In this document: piece by piece, positions 44,136 to 53,117 of the stretch
How positions within the stretch are numbered: position 1 is the first letter of the stretch
Layout of the letters: every line of letters starts with the position of its first letter
Assembly (NCBI RefSeq): GCF_000023925.1
Contig: NC_013169.1
Span: 1,178,001-1,242,000 of the forward strand
Source of the DNA: Kytococcus sedentarius DSM 20547
GTDB lineage: Bacteria; Actinomycetota; Actinomycetes; Actinomycetales; Dermatophilaceae
Reading direction: 5' to 3'
DNA: 64,000 bases
Notes under the pieces: generated by a model
What the model was told of the DNA's origin: nothing
Database searches by the model: none
Seen by the model: only the letters and a program-made list of their open reading frames with translations
Made by a program: the position numbers and the translations under genes

Positions 44136-44288
44136 TCAGCTGCTTGGGCGGAACTCCCGGAACGTCCCGCGCACGTCGACCTGGGAGCGGGAGAGCCACG
44201 GCGCTGCCGCCTGCTCCACCACGTACACGGTGTCCTCGCTCCAGCGCGTGCCCTCGGCCGGGGTGCTCGGCAACTCCTCCCAGGGCAC
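44136..44288 (-). CDS. Possible short hypothetical protein or gene remnant
   Basis: From GTG 44288 the frame encodes about 50 residues (VPWEELPSTPAEGTRWSEDT onwards, ending REFRPSS) with almost every codon ending in G or C, as in real genes here. The frame stays open to a TTG at 44357, but codon bias is weaker there. No promoter or ribosome-binding site is convincing and I do not recognise it. It may be the 3' end of a decayed gene. It is the only content I see in the 377 bases between 44062 and 44438. Confidence 0.35.
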   Translation of the reverse strand: MPWEELPSTPAEGTRWSEDTVYVVEQAAAPWLSRSQVDVRGTFREFRPSS

Positions 44289-44438
44289 CAACCACCCCGG
44301 CTGATCAGCCCCCCGGCTGGCGCAACCCTTGACCGATGGTGCAGACTGCTCCCACAACCGCAGAACTGTTCGGGCCGACCAGGTCGTCCACGGGATCGAG
44401 GCGTTGGGGAAGACGTCGAGCGATCACAGGAGGATCCG

Positions 44439-44969
44439 ATGTCCGGCACCAGCCAGCGTCCCCAGGCCCAGGGGGTTGTGTTCATCCACGCCACCCCGGT
44501 GGCCCTGTGCCCCCACCTCGGGTGGGCGATCCAGCATGCCCTCACGCAGCACGGCGTGAGCGTCGCCCCCCGCATCCAGTGGACCGACCAGCCGGCACAG
44601 CCGGGGTCGGTGCGCGGGGAGTTCACCTGGCACGGCCGGCCCGGCCTGGGCGCGGCCCTCGCGACGGCACTGCGCCCCTTCGAGGGTGTCCACTTCGAGG
44701 TGACCGAGGACCCCACCGTGGGCTCCGACGGGTCCCGGTGGTCCCACACGCCCGCCCTGGGCATCCACCATGCCTCCACGAACGCCATCGGCGACGCCGT
44801 GGTCCACGAGAACCGCCTGCGCGCTGTGGTCGAGGCCAGCCGGGGCGACGGGCGGGCCCTGGCAGACGGCATCGACCGCCTGCTGGGCACCGCCTGGGAC
44901 GCCGAGCTGGAGGTGTACCGGCACGCGGGGGACGCCGCGCCGGTGCGCCACCTGCACGCTGCGGGCTGA
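44439..44969 (+). CDS. DUF3145 family protein
   Basis: The 176-residue protein begins GVVFIHATPVALCPHLGWAI after a short polar start and has WSHTPALGIHHASTNAIGD and VVHENRLRAVVE further on, the DUF3145 pattern. The family is restricted to Actinobacteria, sits beside the fab operon and has no known function. AGGAGG lies before ATG 44439. It is convergent with accD, with a shared hairpin between them. Confidence 0.88.
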   Translation: MSGTSQRPQAQGVVFIHATPVALCPHLGWAIQHALTQHGVSVAPRIQWTDQPAQPGSVRGEFTWHGRPGLGAALATALRPFEGVHFEVTEDPTVGSDGSRWSHTPALGIHHASTNAIGDAVVHENRLRAVVEASRGDGRALADGIDRLLGTAWDAELEVYRHAGDAAPVRHLHAAG

Positions 44970-45028
44970 GCGCCGCCAGCGGGCCTGCCGCCCGCGCCAT
45001 GGTCCGGCGTCGGACCCCCGGACGACAC

Positions 45029-45062
45029 GAGGAGGGCCACCCAGGACGGGGTGGCCCTCCTC
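45029..45062. terminator. Bidirectional terminator between DUF3145 and accD
   Basis: A perfect 14-bp stem GAGGAGGGCCACCC with its complement closes a 6-base loop. It lies between two converging genes. Confidence 0.75.
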
Positions 45063-45092
45063 AGTGCTTGCACCGCCAGCGGCGGCTCGCCC

Positions 45093-46580
45093 TCACAGCG
45101 GGATGTTGTTGTGCTGCCCCCGCCGCTGGGGCGCCTCGGCCAGGGCCGTTGCGATGACCGAGCGGGTGACGGTCGGCTCGACGACGTCGTCGATCACGCC
45201 GATCTCCATGCCCCGGGCCAGTCCGCCGGAGAGCTTCGCGTGCTCGTCGGCGAGCTCCTGCTCCACCCGGGCGCGGTCTTCGCCCTCCACCTCGGCCAGC
45301 TTGCGTCGGTGGAGGATGCGGACGGCGGCGACATGCCCCATCACGGCCATCTCCGCGCCGGGCCAGGCGAACACCTTCGTGGCGCCCAGCGAGCGGCTGT
45401 TCATGGCGATGTAGGCCCCGCCGTAGGTCTTGCGGGTCACCAGCGTGACGCGGGGGACGACGGCCTCGGCGAAGGCGTGCAGGAGCTTGGCCCCGCGACG
45501 CACGACACCGTCCCACTCCTGGCCGACGCCCGGCAGGTAGCCGGGAACGTCCACCAGGACGACCAGCGGCACCCCCATCGCGTCACAGAGGCGCACGAAG
45601 CGCGCGGCCTTCTCCGCCGACGAGGAGTCCAGACAGCCCCCCAGGCGCATCGGGTTGTTCGCCACCACACCGACGGTGCGGCCCCCCAGCCGGCCGAGCA
45701 CGGTGACGATGTTGGGCGCCCACTTCGGGTGCAGCTCCACCGCATCGGCCGGGAGGGTCACGCTCATGGGGTTCAGGTCGTCCCCGGCGCCCTCGCCGTC
45801 CAGCAGGTCGGCCACGAGCGGGTGCACGTCGTAGGCGCGCTTGGGGGAGCTGGGGAAGGTGGCAGCCAGGTCCCGGTCGGTGACGCTCCCCAGGTCGAAC
45901 GTGCCCTGGTTGCCGAACAGCGAGCACAGCGCGCGAGTCCGCTCGAAGGCCTCGTCGTCGGTGGTCGTCACCACGTGGACCACGCCGGAGCGTCGCCCGT
46001 GCGGCTCCGGGCCGCCCAAGCGCAGTGCGTCCACCTGCTCGCCGGTCACCGAGCGCACGACGTCGGGGCCGGTGACGAAGACCCTCCCCTCGGGGCCCAG
46101 CACGACCAGGTCGGTCAGGGCCGGCCCGTAGGCAGCACCACCAGCGGCGGCACCCAGCACCAGGGAGATCTGCGGGATCACGCCGGAGACGCGGGTCATC
46201 ACGGCGAACACCTCACCCACGGCGTGCAGGGAGACGACCCCCTCGGCGAGGCGGGCGCCACCGGAGTGCCACAGGCCCACGATGGGGGTGCCCGCACCCA
46301 GGGCGGCCTCGTACGCGGTGAGGATGACCTTGCAGCCGGCCTGCCCCATCGCGCCGCCCTGGATGGTGGGGTCGGCGGCGAAGGCGACGACCGCGGTGCC
46401 GTCCACCTCGCCGCGGCCGGCCACCATGCCGGAGTCGTCCCAGGGGGTGAGCAGCTCACAGGTGCCGTCGTCGAAGAAGCGCTCCAGGCGGGCGACGGGA
46501 TTGCGCGGGTCCTGGTCCCGCGGCGGCTTGCCGGCTGCGGCCGCGGCGGTGCTGCTGGGGGTGGACTCGGGGGCGCTCAC
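45093..46580 (-). CDS. accD: Acyl-CoA carboxylase beta subunit (carboxyltransferase)
   Basis: This subunit transfers CO2 from carboxybiotin to acetyl- or propionyl-CoA, giving malonyl- or methylmalonyl-CoA. The 495-residue protein has the crotonase-like halves with AGCKVILTAYEAALGAGTPIVGLWHSGGARL, VLGAAAGGAAYGPALTDLVV and VTLVTRKTYGGAYIAMNSRSLGA. No biotin carboxylase alpha subunit is in the window. As the last gene of the fasR-fabD-fabH-acpP-fabF-accD unit it likely supplies malonyl-CoA. Its GTG overlaps the fabF stop. Confidence 0.94.
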   Translation of the reverse strand: MSAPESTPSSTAAAAAGKPPRDQDPRNPVARLERFFDDGTCELLTPWDDSGMVAGRGEVDGTAVVAFAADPTIQGGAMGQAGCKVILTAYEAALGAGTPIVGLWHSGGARLAEGVVSLHAVGEVFAVMTRVSGVIPQISLVLGAAAGGAAYGPALTDLVVLGPEGRVFVTGPDVVRSVTGEQVDALRLGGPEPHGRRSGVVHVVTTTDDEAFERTRALCSLFGNQGTFDLGSVTDRDLAATFPSSPKRAYDVHPLVADLLDGEGAGDDLNPMSVTLPADAVELHPKWAPNIVTVLGRLGGRTVGVVANNPMRLGGCLDSSSAEKAARFVRLCDAMGVPLVVLVDVPGYLPGVGQEWDGVVRRGAKLLHAFAEAVVPRVTLVTRKTYGGAYIAMNSRSLGATKVFAWPGAEMAVMGHVAAVRILHRRKLAEVEGEDRARVEQELADEHAKLSGGLARGMEIGVIDDVVEPTVTRSVIATALAEAPQRRGQHNNIPL

Positions 46581-47815
46581 GAGGCGCTCCCGAAGACCAC
46601 GGCGACGTTGTGGCCGCCGAACCCGAAGGAGTTGTTCAGGGCCGCCACCTGGCCGGCGGGGAGCTCCCGGTGCGCGTCGCGGACCACGTCCAGCTGGATC
46701 GCCTCGTCGAAGCTCTCGATGTTGGCGGTGGCAGGGGCGGTGCGGTCGTGCAGGGCCATCACGGTGAAGACCGACTCGACGGCTCCGGCGCCACCCAGCA
46801 GGTGCCCCGTGAGCGACTTGGTCCCCGAGACGGCCATGTGGTCGGCCTCGTCACCGAAGGCGCGGCGGATCGCCTTGCTCTCGGCGATGTCGCCGACCGG
46901 CGTGCTGGTGGCGTGGGCGTTGACGTGGACGATGTCCGCCGCGCTCACGCCGGCGTCCTCCACGGCCATGGACATCGCGCTGGCGGCGCCGACGCCCTCG
47001 GGCTCCGGGGCCGCGATGTGGTGGGCGTCGGAGGTCATGCCGGCCCCGAGCACCCGGGCGTACACCCGCGCCCCGCGGGCCGCGGCGTGCTCGGCGCTCT
47101 CGAGCACCAGCGCGCCACCCCCCTCGCCCAGGACGAACCCGTCGCGGTCGGTGTCGTACGGGCGCGAGGCCGTGGTGGGGGAGTCGTTGCGGGTCGAGAG
47201 GGCCTGCATCTGTGCGAAGCCCGCCATCGGCATCGGGTGGATGCAGCTCTCTGCGCCGCCGACCACGACGACGTCGGCCTCACCGCGACGCAGCAGCCCC
47301 AGGCCCACGGCGACGGCCTCGGCGCCCGAGGCGCAGGCGCTCACCGGGGTGCGGGAGGCCCCACGGGCGCCCAGCTCCAGCGACACGGCGGCGGCGCCGG
47401 CGTTCGGCATCAGCATGGGGACGGTCAGCGGGGAGACGCGGCGCGTGCCCTTCTCGCGCAGCACGTCCCACTGGTTCATCACCGTCACCACACCGCCGAT
47501 GCCGGTGCCCATCACCACGGCGAGCCGGGCGGGGTCCACCTCGGGCGACTGGGCGTCGGCCCAGGCCTGCTTGGCGCTGATCAGCGAGAACTGGGTGGTG
47601 CGGTCCATGCGCTTGGCCTGGACCCGGGAGAGGACGTCCTCGACGTCGGCGGTCACCTGGGTGGCGAACTCCACGGGCAGCCCGTACTGGTCCTTCCACT
47701 CCGGCGGGAGGGCAGCGGCCCCCGAGGTGCCGTTCAACAGGGCCTGCCAGGTCTCGGCCACGGTGCCACCCAGCGGGGTGATGGCGCCCAGGCCGGTGAC
47801 GACGACGTCGGTCAT
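46577..47815 (-). CDS. fabF: Beta-ketoacyl-ACP synthase II FabF
   Basis: FabF elongates acyl-ACP by condensing with malonyl-ACP. The 412-residue protein has the nucleophile Cys in VSACASGAEAVAVG (about residue 168), His in NAHATSTPVGD, Lys in SGTKSLTGHLLGG and His in NNSFGFGGHN. GGAGGAACC lies directly before ATG 47815. It is the fourth gene of the fab operon. Confidence 0.97.
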   Translation of the reverse strand: MTDVVVTGLGAITPLGGTVAETWQALLNGTSGAAALPPEWKDQYGLPVEFATQVTADVEDVLSRVQAKRMDRTTQFSLISAKQAWADAQSPEVDPARLAVVMGTGIGGVVTVMNQWDVLREKGTRRVSPLTVPMLMPNAGAAAVSLELGARGASRTPVSACASGAEAVAVGLGLLRRGEADVVVVGGAESCIHPMPMAGFAQMQALSTRNDSPTTASRPYDTDRDGFVLGEGGGALVLESAEHAAARGARVYARVLGAGMTSDAHHIAAPEPEGVGAASAMSMAVEDAGVSAADIVHVNAHATSTPVGDIAESKAIRRAFGDEADHMAVSGTKSLTGHLLGGAGAVESVFTVMALHDRTAPATANIESFDEAIQLDVVRDAHRELPAGQVAALNNSFGFGGHNVAVVFGSAS

Positions 47816-47889
47816 GGTTCCTCCGGTGGTGAGAGAAGTCTGATGGGGGCCGGGCGTTCTGCAGAGGCCGCCCGGCCCCGCAGGTGGCC

Positions 47890-48138
47890 TCAGGCCTGGT
47901 GGGACTTGATGTAGTTCACGGCGTCGGCAACGGTGTTCAGATTGCCCATCTCCTCGTCGGGGATGGCGACGCCGGTCTTCTCCTCGACGTTCACGAGGAT
48001 GGTCATCATCGACAGCGAGTCGATGTCGAGGTCGCCGGCGAAGGACTTCTCCGGGGTGACCTCTGCCGGCTCGATGCCGGTCTCCTCGCTGACGACGTCA
48101 GCGAGCACGGTCAGGATCTCCTGATCGGACTGAGCCAT
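47890..48138 (-). CDS. acpP: Acyl carrier protein
   Basis: ACP carries the growing fatty acid on a phosphopantetheine arm. The 82-residue acidic protein has the attachment serine in DLDIDSLSMM (about residue 41) and four-helix ACP features. AGGAGGAACC precedes ATG 48138, the same leader as fabF. It lies between fabH and fabF. Confidence 0.97.
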   Translation of the reverse strand: MAQSDQEILTVLADVVSEETGIEPAEVTPEKSFAGDLDIDSLSMMTILVNVEEKTGVAIPDEEMGNLNTVADAVNYIKSHQA

Positions 48139-48234
48139 GGTTCCTCCTGTGGTGGGCCCGCCTGGGCCCTCGATGGTGTCGGCAGCTGCCGACCGGGTGT
48201 GGTCCGGTGTTGACCCGCCGGACCGCGGGAGTCC

Positions 48235-49197
48235 TCAGGGCAGACGGACGACCTGAGCGGCGTATACCAACCCGGCTCCGAATCCGATCTGCAGCGCGAG
48301 CCCACCGGACGGGGCGGATCCGTCGGCCAGCATCCTCGCGGTGGCCACGGGGATGGACGCGGCCGAGGTGTTTCCGGTCCGTCGGATGTCGTCCGCGACG
48401 GGCACGTGGGCCGGGAGGCCCAACTGCTTCACCATCTCCGCGGTGATGCGCGCGTTGGCCTGGTGGGGGATGAACACATCCAGGTCCGTGGCGGCCACGC
48501 CGGCGGCGTCCAGCGCCTGCTGGCAGATGGGGGCCATGCCCCAGACGGCCCACCGGAAGACCGACTGGCCGGCCATGGTGAGCATGCCGTCCTCGCGGGT
48601 GCGGATGACCTCCCACTGGTCGCCCTTCGAGCCCCAGACGGTGGGGCCGATGCCGGAGACCTCCGAGAGGCTGACCACGGCGGCGCCGGCGGCGTCGCCG
48701 AAGAGGAACGCGGTGCCGCGGTCGTCGGGATCGGTGAACTGGGAGAGGAGCTCGACGCCGACCACCAGCACGTGGTCGGCGGTGCCGGCCCCGACCATGT
48801 CGTTGGCCAGGGCGATGCCGTGGCAGTAGCCCGCGCACGCGGCGGACAGGTCGAAGGCGGGGGCGGTGCTGCCCAGCTCGGCGGCCAGCATCGGGGCCAC
48901 GCCGGGGGTCCGCATCGGGTTCGAGACGGTCGCGACGACGATGGCGCCCAGCTGGTCGGCCGTCACACCGGCGTGCTCGAGTGCCTGCCGCGCGGCCGCG
49001 GTCGCCATCGAGAGCGTGGTGTCCTCCGCGGAGGCCCAGCGGCGCTCCTCGATGCCGGAGCGCTGTCGGATCCACTCGTCGCTGGAGTCGATGCGTTCGA
49101 CGAGCTCGCTGTTGGGGACGACGCGCTCGGGGCGGAAGGCGCCGACGCCGGAGATGGCGGCCGGGCGCAGGGAGGTGGTCGTGCGCAGTGCCTGCAT
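48235..49197 (-). CDS. fabH: Beta-ketoacyl-ACP synthase III FabH
   Basis: FabH starts fatty acid synthesis by condensing acyl-CoA with malonyl-ACP. The 320-residue protein has catalytic Cys in SAACAGYCHGIALA, His in IPHQANARI and Asn in TGNTSAASIP. ATG 49197 shares a base with the fabD stop (TGATG); the upstream extension was discarded. In Actinobacteria this enzyme often prefers branched starters, which cannot be read here. Confidence 0.97.
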   Translation of the reverse strand: MQALRTTTSLRPAAISGVGAFRPERVVPNSELVERIDSSDEWIRQRSGIEERRWASAEDTTLSMATAAARQALEHAGVTADQLGAIVVATVSNPMRTPGVAPMLAAELGSTAPAFDLSAACAGYCHGIALANDMVGAGTADHVLVVGVELLSQFTDPDDRGTAFLFGDAAGAAVVSLSEVSGIGPTVWGSKGDQWEVIRTREDGMLTMAGQSVFRWAVWGMAPICQQALDAAGVAATDLDVFIPHQANARITAEMVKQLGLPAHVPVADDIRRTGNTSAASIPVATARMLADGSAPSGGLALQIGFGAGLVYAAQVVRLP

Positions 49198-50387
49198 CAG
49201 TCCTCCTGGCTGGGGTGGATCCGGACGATCGGCTGTCCGGGGGCCACCGGGTCGCCGTCCTGGACGAGCCACTCGACGATCTGCCCACCGTGGGTGGCCA
49301 CGACGGGCACCTCCTCGCGCAGTGCGCGAACCGTGGCGAGCTGGTCGCCCGCCGCGAAACGCCCGCCCTCGCCCTTGTCACAGCAGGCGAGGTCGACGGT
49401 CCCCTTGGCGGGGGAGACGAGCATCCGCCAGGTCGGGTGGTCGGTGCCCTCGGACCGGTCCTCACCGTGCTCGGCGATCATGCGCCGGGCCGCCTCGAGG
49501 TCGTCGGGGGTCTTGAGCGCGAGGGCCTCGACGCCCTTGAGGTGCTTCTTGACCAGGCCCGTCAGCGTGCCGGCCGGCGGGATCTCGATGACGCCGGTGA
49601 TCCCCATGTCGGCGAAGGCGTCCATGCACAGGTCCCAACGCACCGGGCGCGAGACCTGGGTCACCAGGCGGGTGAGCACCTCGCGCCCCGAGCGCAGCAC
49701 CGAGCCGTCGGCGTTGGAGACGAGGTCGATGCGGGCGTCGTGGGTACTCATGGCACGGGCGTAGCCGGCCAGGGTCTCGACGGCCGGGCTCATGTGCTCG
49801 GTGTGGAAGGCCCCGGCGACCTGCAGCGGGATCACGCGGGTGCGGGCCGGCGGCTGGGCCGCGAAGGCCTCGAGCTGCTCGACCGTGCCCGCAGCGACCA
49901 CCTGGTTCGCGCCGTTCTGGTTGGCCGCGGTCAGCCCCGCGGCCTCGATGGCGGCCACGACCTCGTCGCGGTCACCGCCGACGACGGCCCGCATGGAGGT
50001 GGGCGTGCGGGCCGAGGCCTCGGCCATGCCCTGGCCCCGGGCCCGCACGAAGACCATGGCCTGCTCGGCGCTGAGGACGCCGGTGCCGACGGCGGCGGTG
50101 ATCTCCCCGACGCTGTGACCGGCCCCCACGCGCACCGTCCGGTAGGCGTCGGCGGGGTGGTCGAAGAGGGCCAGGAAGCTCACCAGGCCGGAGCCGACGA
50201 TGAGCGGCTGGGCCACGGCCGTGTCACGGATGGTGTCCGCGTCCGAGGTGGTGCCGTGAGCCACCAGGTCGATCCCCGCACACGCGGAGAGCCACGCCAT
50301 CCGGTCGGCGAAACCGGGCAGCTCGAGCCAGGGGGCGAGGAAGCCGGGGGACTGAGCGCCCTGTCCAGGGCAGACGATCGCAAGCAC
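49197..50387 (-). CDS. fabD: Malonyl-CoA:ACP transacylase FabD with C-terminal biotinyl/lipoyl-like domain
   Basis: FabD moves malonyl groups from CoA to ACP. Residues about 1-310 form the transacylase, with CPGQGAQ, catalytic Ser in GHSVGEI, Arg in FVRARGQ and His in AGAFHTEHM. From about residue 320 to 396 there is an added biotinyl/lipoyl-type fold: SPAKGTVDLACC, the hairpin region ATVRALREEVPVVATHGG, then EWLVQDGDPVAPGQPIVRI. At the biotin site (usual EAMKM) the sequence reads RALRE, so the lysine is replaced. GTG 50387 follows AAGAGT by 7 bases. Usual FabD proteins are about 300-320 residues. Confidence 0.9.
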   Translation of the reverse strand: MLAIVCPGQGAQSPGFLAPWLELPGFADRMAWLSACAGIDLVAHGTTSDADTIRDTAVAQPLIVGSGLVSFLALFDHPADAYRTVRVGAGHSVGEITAAVGTGVLSAEQAMVFVRARGQGMAEASARTPTSMRAVVGGDRDEVVAAIEAAGLTAANQNGANQVVAAGTVEQLEAFAAQPPARTRVIPLQVAGAFHTEHMSPAVETLAGYARAMSTHDARIDLVSNADGSVLRSGREVLTRLVTQVSRPVRWDLCMDAFADMGITGVIEIPPAGTLTGLVKKHLKGVEALALKTPDDLEAARRMIAEHGEDRSEGTDHPTWRMLVSPAKGTVDLACCDKGEGGRFAAGDQLATVRALREEVPVVATHGGQIVEWLVQDGDPVAPGQPIVRIHPSQED

Positions 50388-50457
50388 GAGCCCCACTCTT
50401 GCAAGGCATTCCGGGGGCGTGCCGGGGTGGGGAATCACCGAGGACCTCCCACATCTC

Positions 50458-50472
50458 TGGAGGTTTCCTCCA
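50458..50472 (-). promoter_or_regulatory. Inverted repeat upstream of fabD, candidate FasR site
   Basis: TGGAGG, TTT, CCTCCA is a perfect 6-bp dyad about 60 bases upstream of the fabD -10 (AAGAGT, 50395-50400). In Streptomyces FasR binds the fabD promoter, so this is a candidate operator. It could also be the end of the fasR transcript. Confidence 0.4.
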
Positions 50473-50476
50473 AAAG

Positions 50477-51673
50477 TCAGGCGTCTCCCTGCACCGACCG
50501 CCTCCACTGGGGAACCCGCGGGGCGTCGATGCGGTGCACCGCCAGCGCCACCCGGAGCGTCCAGGCGTCCCGCGGGTCGGTGAGGTCGAGCCCCACGACC
50601 TCCTCGATGCGGGCGAGCCGGTAGCGCACCGTGTTGACGTGGACGAACAGTGCCCGGGCGCTGGCCTCGAGCGCGCCACCCTGCGTCAGCATCGTCTCGG
50701 CGGTGGCGAGCAGGTCGCGGCCGGCCTCCTCCAAGGGGCGGACCACCAGCTTGGTGAGCTCGCGGCGGGCCGAGTCGTCACCGGCCAGGACCCGCTCGGG
50801 GAGCAGCTCGCTCGAGCGCACTGCGGCCGGGGCGTCGGGCCAGGCGCGTGAGGCGTTCCACCCGGCCAGGGCGGCCCGGGCTGAGCGGCCGGCGGCGAAG
50901 AGGTGGGGCACGACCGGCCCGACCACCACCGGGCTCTCGTCCAGGGCGGCGGTCAGTGGCGCGAACGCGTCCTCGGCGTCGTCGAGGCCGGAGAGGACCA
51001 CCACCACACGCCCGGAGTTGATGGTGACCAGGGCCTCCCGGCCGTGGCGGCGACAGGCGCTGCGGACCTGCCGGACGAGCTCCGCCTCGTCGGTGAGGTC
51101 GCTGCTGGTGCCCACCGCGACGGCGACCCCCTGCGCCTGCCCCCAGCCGAGTGCCGCGGCCCGGGAGTGGATGTCCTCGGTGGCCTCGCCCCGCAGGACG
51201 GCGTCGACCACGAGCGACTCCAGCCGGGAGTCCCAAGAGCCGCGGGCCTCGGCGGCGCGCGCATACACCGTGGCGGCACCGAAGGCGATGTCTCGGCTGA
51301 AGCGCAGGCAGGCCACCAGCAACCGGTCCCGCTCGGAGGGGTCGTGCGCGAGGTCCTCCACGGACTCCTCGACGGTGTGCACCGTCACCCGGACCAGCTC
51401 GATGGTCTGCTCCAGACTCAGGGCCGTGCTGAGCTCGCGGGGGGCGTCGGCGAAGACGAGGGTGGCCCGGCCGGGCTCGCCCCGTCCGGAGAGCCACTCG
51501 CCGAAGGCACGGATGCCGGCCTCGGCCACCAGCGCCACCCCCGACCGGTGCTCCGCGGAGAGCTCGCGGTACCACTCGTGTCGCTCCATCTGCAGCAGTG
51601 CCTGGTGGGTGAGTTCCGAGACCTGGGCGCGCAGCTGGGCGAGGGTCCGGTCGTCCACGGCAGGCGCTGTCAT
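50477..51673 (-). CDS. fasR: FasR-type (PucR/CdaR family) transcriptional regulator
   Basis: FasR activates the fatty acid operon in Streptomyces and lies next to fabD, as here. The 398-residue protein starts MTAPAVDDRTLAQLRAQVSE, has a central GGDEF-like region without catalytic residues, and ends with a PucR-type helix-turn-helix (ASARALFVHVNTVRYRLARIEEVVG). Length and position match FasR. TACAGT lies 6 bases before ATG 51673. The open frame upstream of that ATG was discarded. Confidence 0.9.
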   Translation of the reverse strand: MTAPAVDDRTLAQLRAQVSELTHQALLQMERHEWYRELSAEHRSGVALVAEAGIRAFGEWLSGRGEPGRATLVFADAPRELSTALSLEQTIELVRVTVHTVEESVEDLAHDPSERDRLLVACLRFSRDIAFGAATVYARAAEARGSWDSRLESLVVDAVLRGEATEDIHSRAAALGWGQAQGVAVAVGTSSDLTDEAELVRQVRSACRRHGREALVTINSGRVVVVLSGLDDAEDAFAPLTAALDESPVVVGPVVPHLFAAGRSARAALAGWNASRAWPDAPAAVRSSELLPERVLAGDDSARRELTKLVVRPLEEAGRDLLATAETMLTQGGALEASARALFVHVNTVRYRLARIEEVVGLDLTDPRDAWTLRVALAVHRIDAPRVPQWRRSVQGDA

Positions 51674-51679
51674 GGGGTC

Positions 51680-51685
51680 ACTGTA
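51680..51685 (-). promoter_or_regulatory. -10 element for leaderless fasR
   Basis: TACAGT on the minus strand, 6 bases before ATG 51673. Confidence 0.5.
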
Positions 51686-51830
51686 GGTCTTCGACAACGA
51701 GCGGGGGTCCGCACCCGACGGCCTGCCCTCGGCCGGGAGAGGCAGCTGTTCACCGGGCGTTCGGTCACTGCACACCCCGCCCTCATCCGGGAGCCACCGA
51801 CCGTTGGGGCAGCGCTGGTGGGCTGGGGAG

Positions 51831-53108
51831 GTGGACAACTCAACGCGCTCTGCCGCCTCCCTCCTCCTGACCGCCACCGGACTGGCCCTCGTGACCGCCG
51901 CCCCCGCCACCGCCACCGGCGGTGACGGCACGTCGCACCCCCAGACCGCACACCCCGTCTTCACGGCCGAGAAGCCGTGGGTCATCGGCCACCGCGGGGC
52001 CTCCGGGCACCGGCCCGAACACACGCTCGAGGCCTACGAGCTGGCCGTGCGGATGGGGGCCGACTTCTTCGAGCCCGACCTCGTCAGCACCCGGGACGGC
52101 GTCCTGGTCTGCCGCCACGAGAACGAGATCTCCGGGACCACGGACGTCGCCGACCACCCGGAGTTCGCCGACCGTCGGACCACCAAGACCATCGACGGCG
52201 TCGAGCTCACCGGCTGGTTCACCGAGGACTTCACGCTGGCCGAACTCAAGACGCTCCGCGCGGTCGAGCGCATCCCCGCCGAGCGCCCCGGCAACACCCG
52301 CTACGACGGCCAGTTCGAGGTGGCCACCTTCGCGGAGGTGCTCGAGCTGCGCGAGCGGCTCTCGGCCGAGACCGGGCGCGAGATCGGCATCATCCCGGAG
52401 GTCAAGCACCCCACCTACTTCGACGGCCTCGGACTGTCCATGGAGGAGGGTCTGGTCGAGCAGCTGCGTGCGGCGCACCTGGACCACGCGGACGCGCCGG
52501 TGCACGTCCAGAGCTTCGAGCTGCAGAACCTCGTGGACCTCAACCGCTCGTTGGGTGCCGAGGTGCCGCTGGTCTTCCTGACCGCGTCCGAGGGACAGCC
52601 GTGGGACTTGGAGTCCGCCGGCGACCCCCGCACCTATGCGGACCTCATGAAACCCGAGGGGCTCAACGAGCTGGCCCGGGACATCGACGCCATCGGCCCC
52701 GAGCGCACGCTGGTCGTCCCCGAGGAGGACGGGGTGCTCGGGGAGCCGACCTCGTTGGTCGCCGACGCGCACGCCGCGGGCCTCGCCGTGACGCCCTACA
52801 CCTTCCGGGCGGAGAACGCCTTCCTGCCCGAGTCGCTGCGCAGCTCGCAGGACCCGGCCGAGCTGGGGGACATGGACACCCTGGTCCGTGCCCACCTCGA
52901 GGCTGGTGTCGACGGGGTCTTCTCCGACCAGCCGGGGTTGGCGGTCACCACCCGTGACGCCTGGCGTGAGGAGCAGGGCCCCATCATCGACACCGGTGTG
53001 GCCGCGCCCGCGCAGGGTCTTCCGAGCGCGCTTCCCGGCCTGTTCGCCGGCGCCGGGGCACTTGCGCTGGGCGCCCTCCTGGTGCGGCAGGGTGCGCGTC
53101 GGGCCTGA
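51831..53108 (+). CDS. Secreted, membrane-anchored glycerophosphodiester phosphodiesterase
   Basis: This enzyme cleaves glycerophosphodiesters to an alcohol and glycerol-3-phosphate outside the cell. A signal peptide (about residues 8-30, SLLLTATGLALVTAAPATAT) is followed by the GDPD barrel. Catalytic His and metal residues are in WVIGHRGASGHRPEHTLEAY and FFEPDLVSTRDGVLVCRHE, with IIPEVKHP and SFELQNL further on. The C terminus (LPGLFAGAGALALGALLV then RQGARR) is a membrane anchor. GTG 51831 gives 425 residues; TTG 51804 with GGGAG upstream is an alternative start. Confidence 0.9.
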   Translation: MDNSTRSAASLLLTATGLALVTAAPATATGGDGTSHPQTAHPVFTAEKPWVIGHRGASGHRPEHTLEAYELAVRMGADFFEPDLVSTRDGVLVCRHENEISGTTDVADHPEFADRRTTKTIDGVELTGWFTEDFTLAELKTLRAVERIPAERPGNTRYDGQFEVATFAEVLELRERLSAETGREIGIIPEVKHPTYFDGLGLSMEEGLVEQLRAAHLDHADAPVHVQSFELQNLVDLNRSLGAEVPLVFLTASEGQPWDLESAGDPRTYADLMKPEGLNELARDIDAIGPERTLVVPEEDGVLGEPTSLVADAHAAGLAVTPYTFRAENAFLPESLRSSQDPAELGDMDTLVRAHLEAGVDGVFSDQPGLAVTTRDAWREEQGPIIDTGVAAPAQGLPSALPGLFAGAGALALGALLVRQGARRA

Positions 53109-53117
53109 CCGCCGGGA

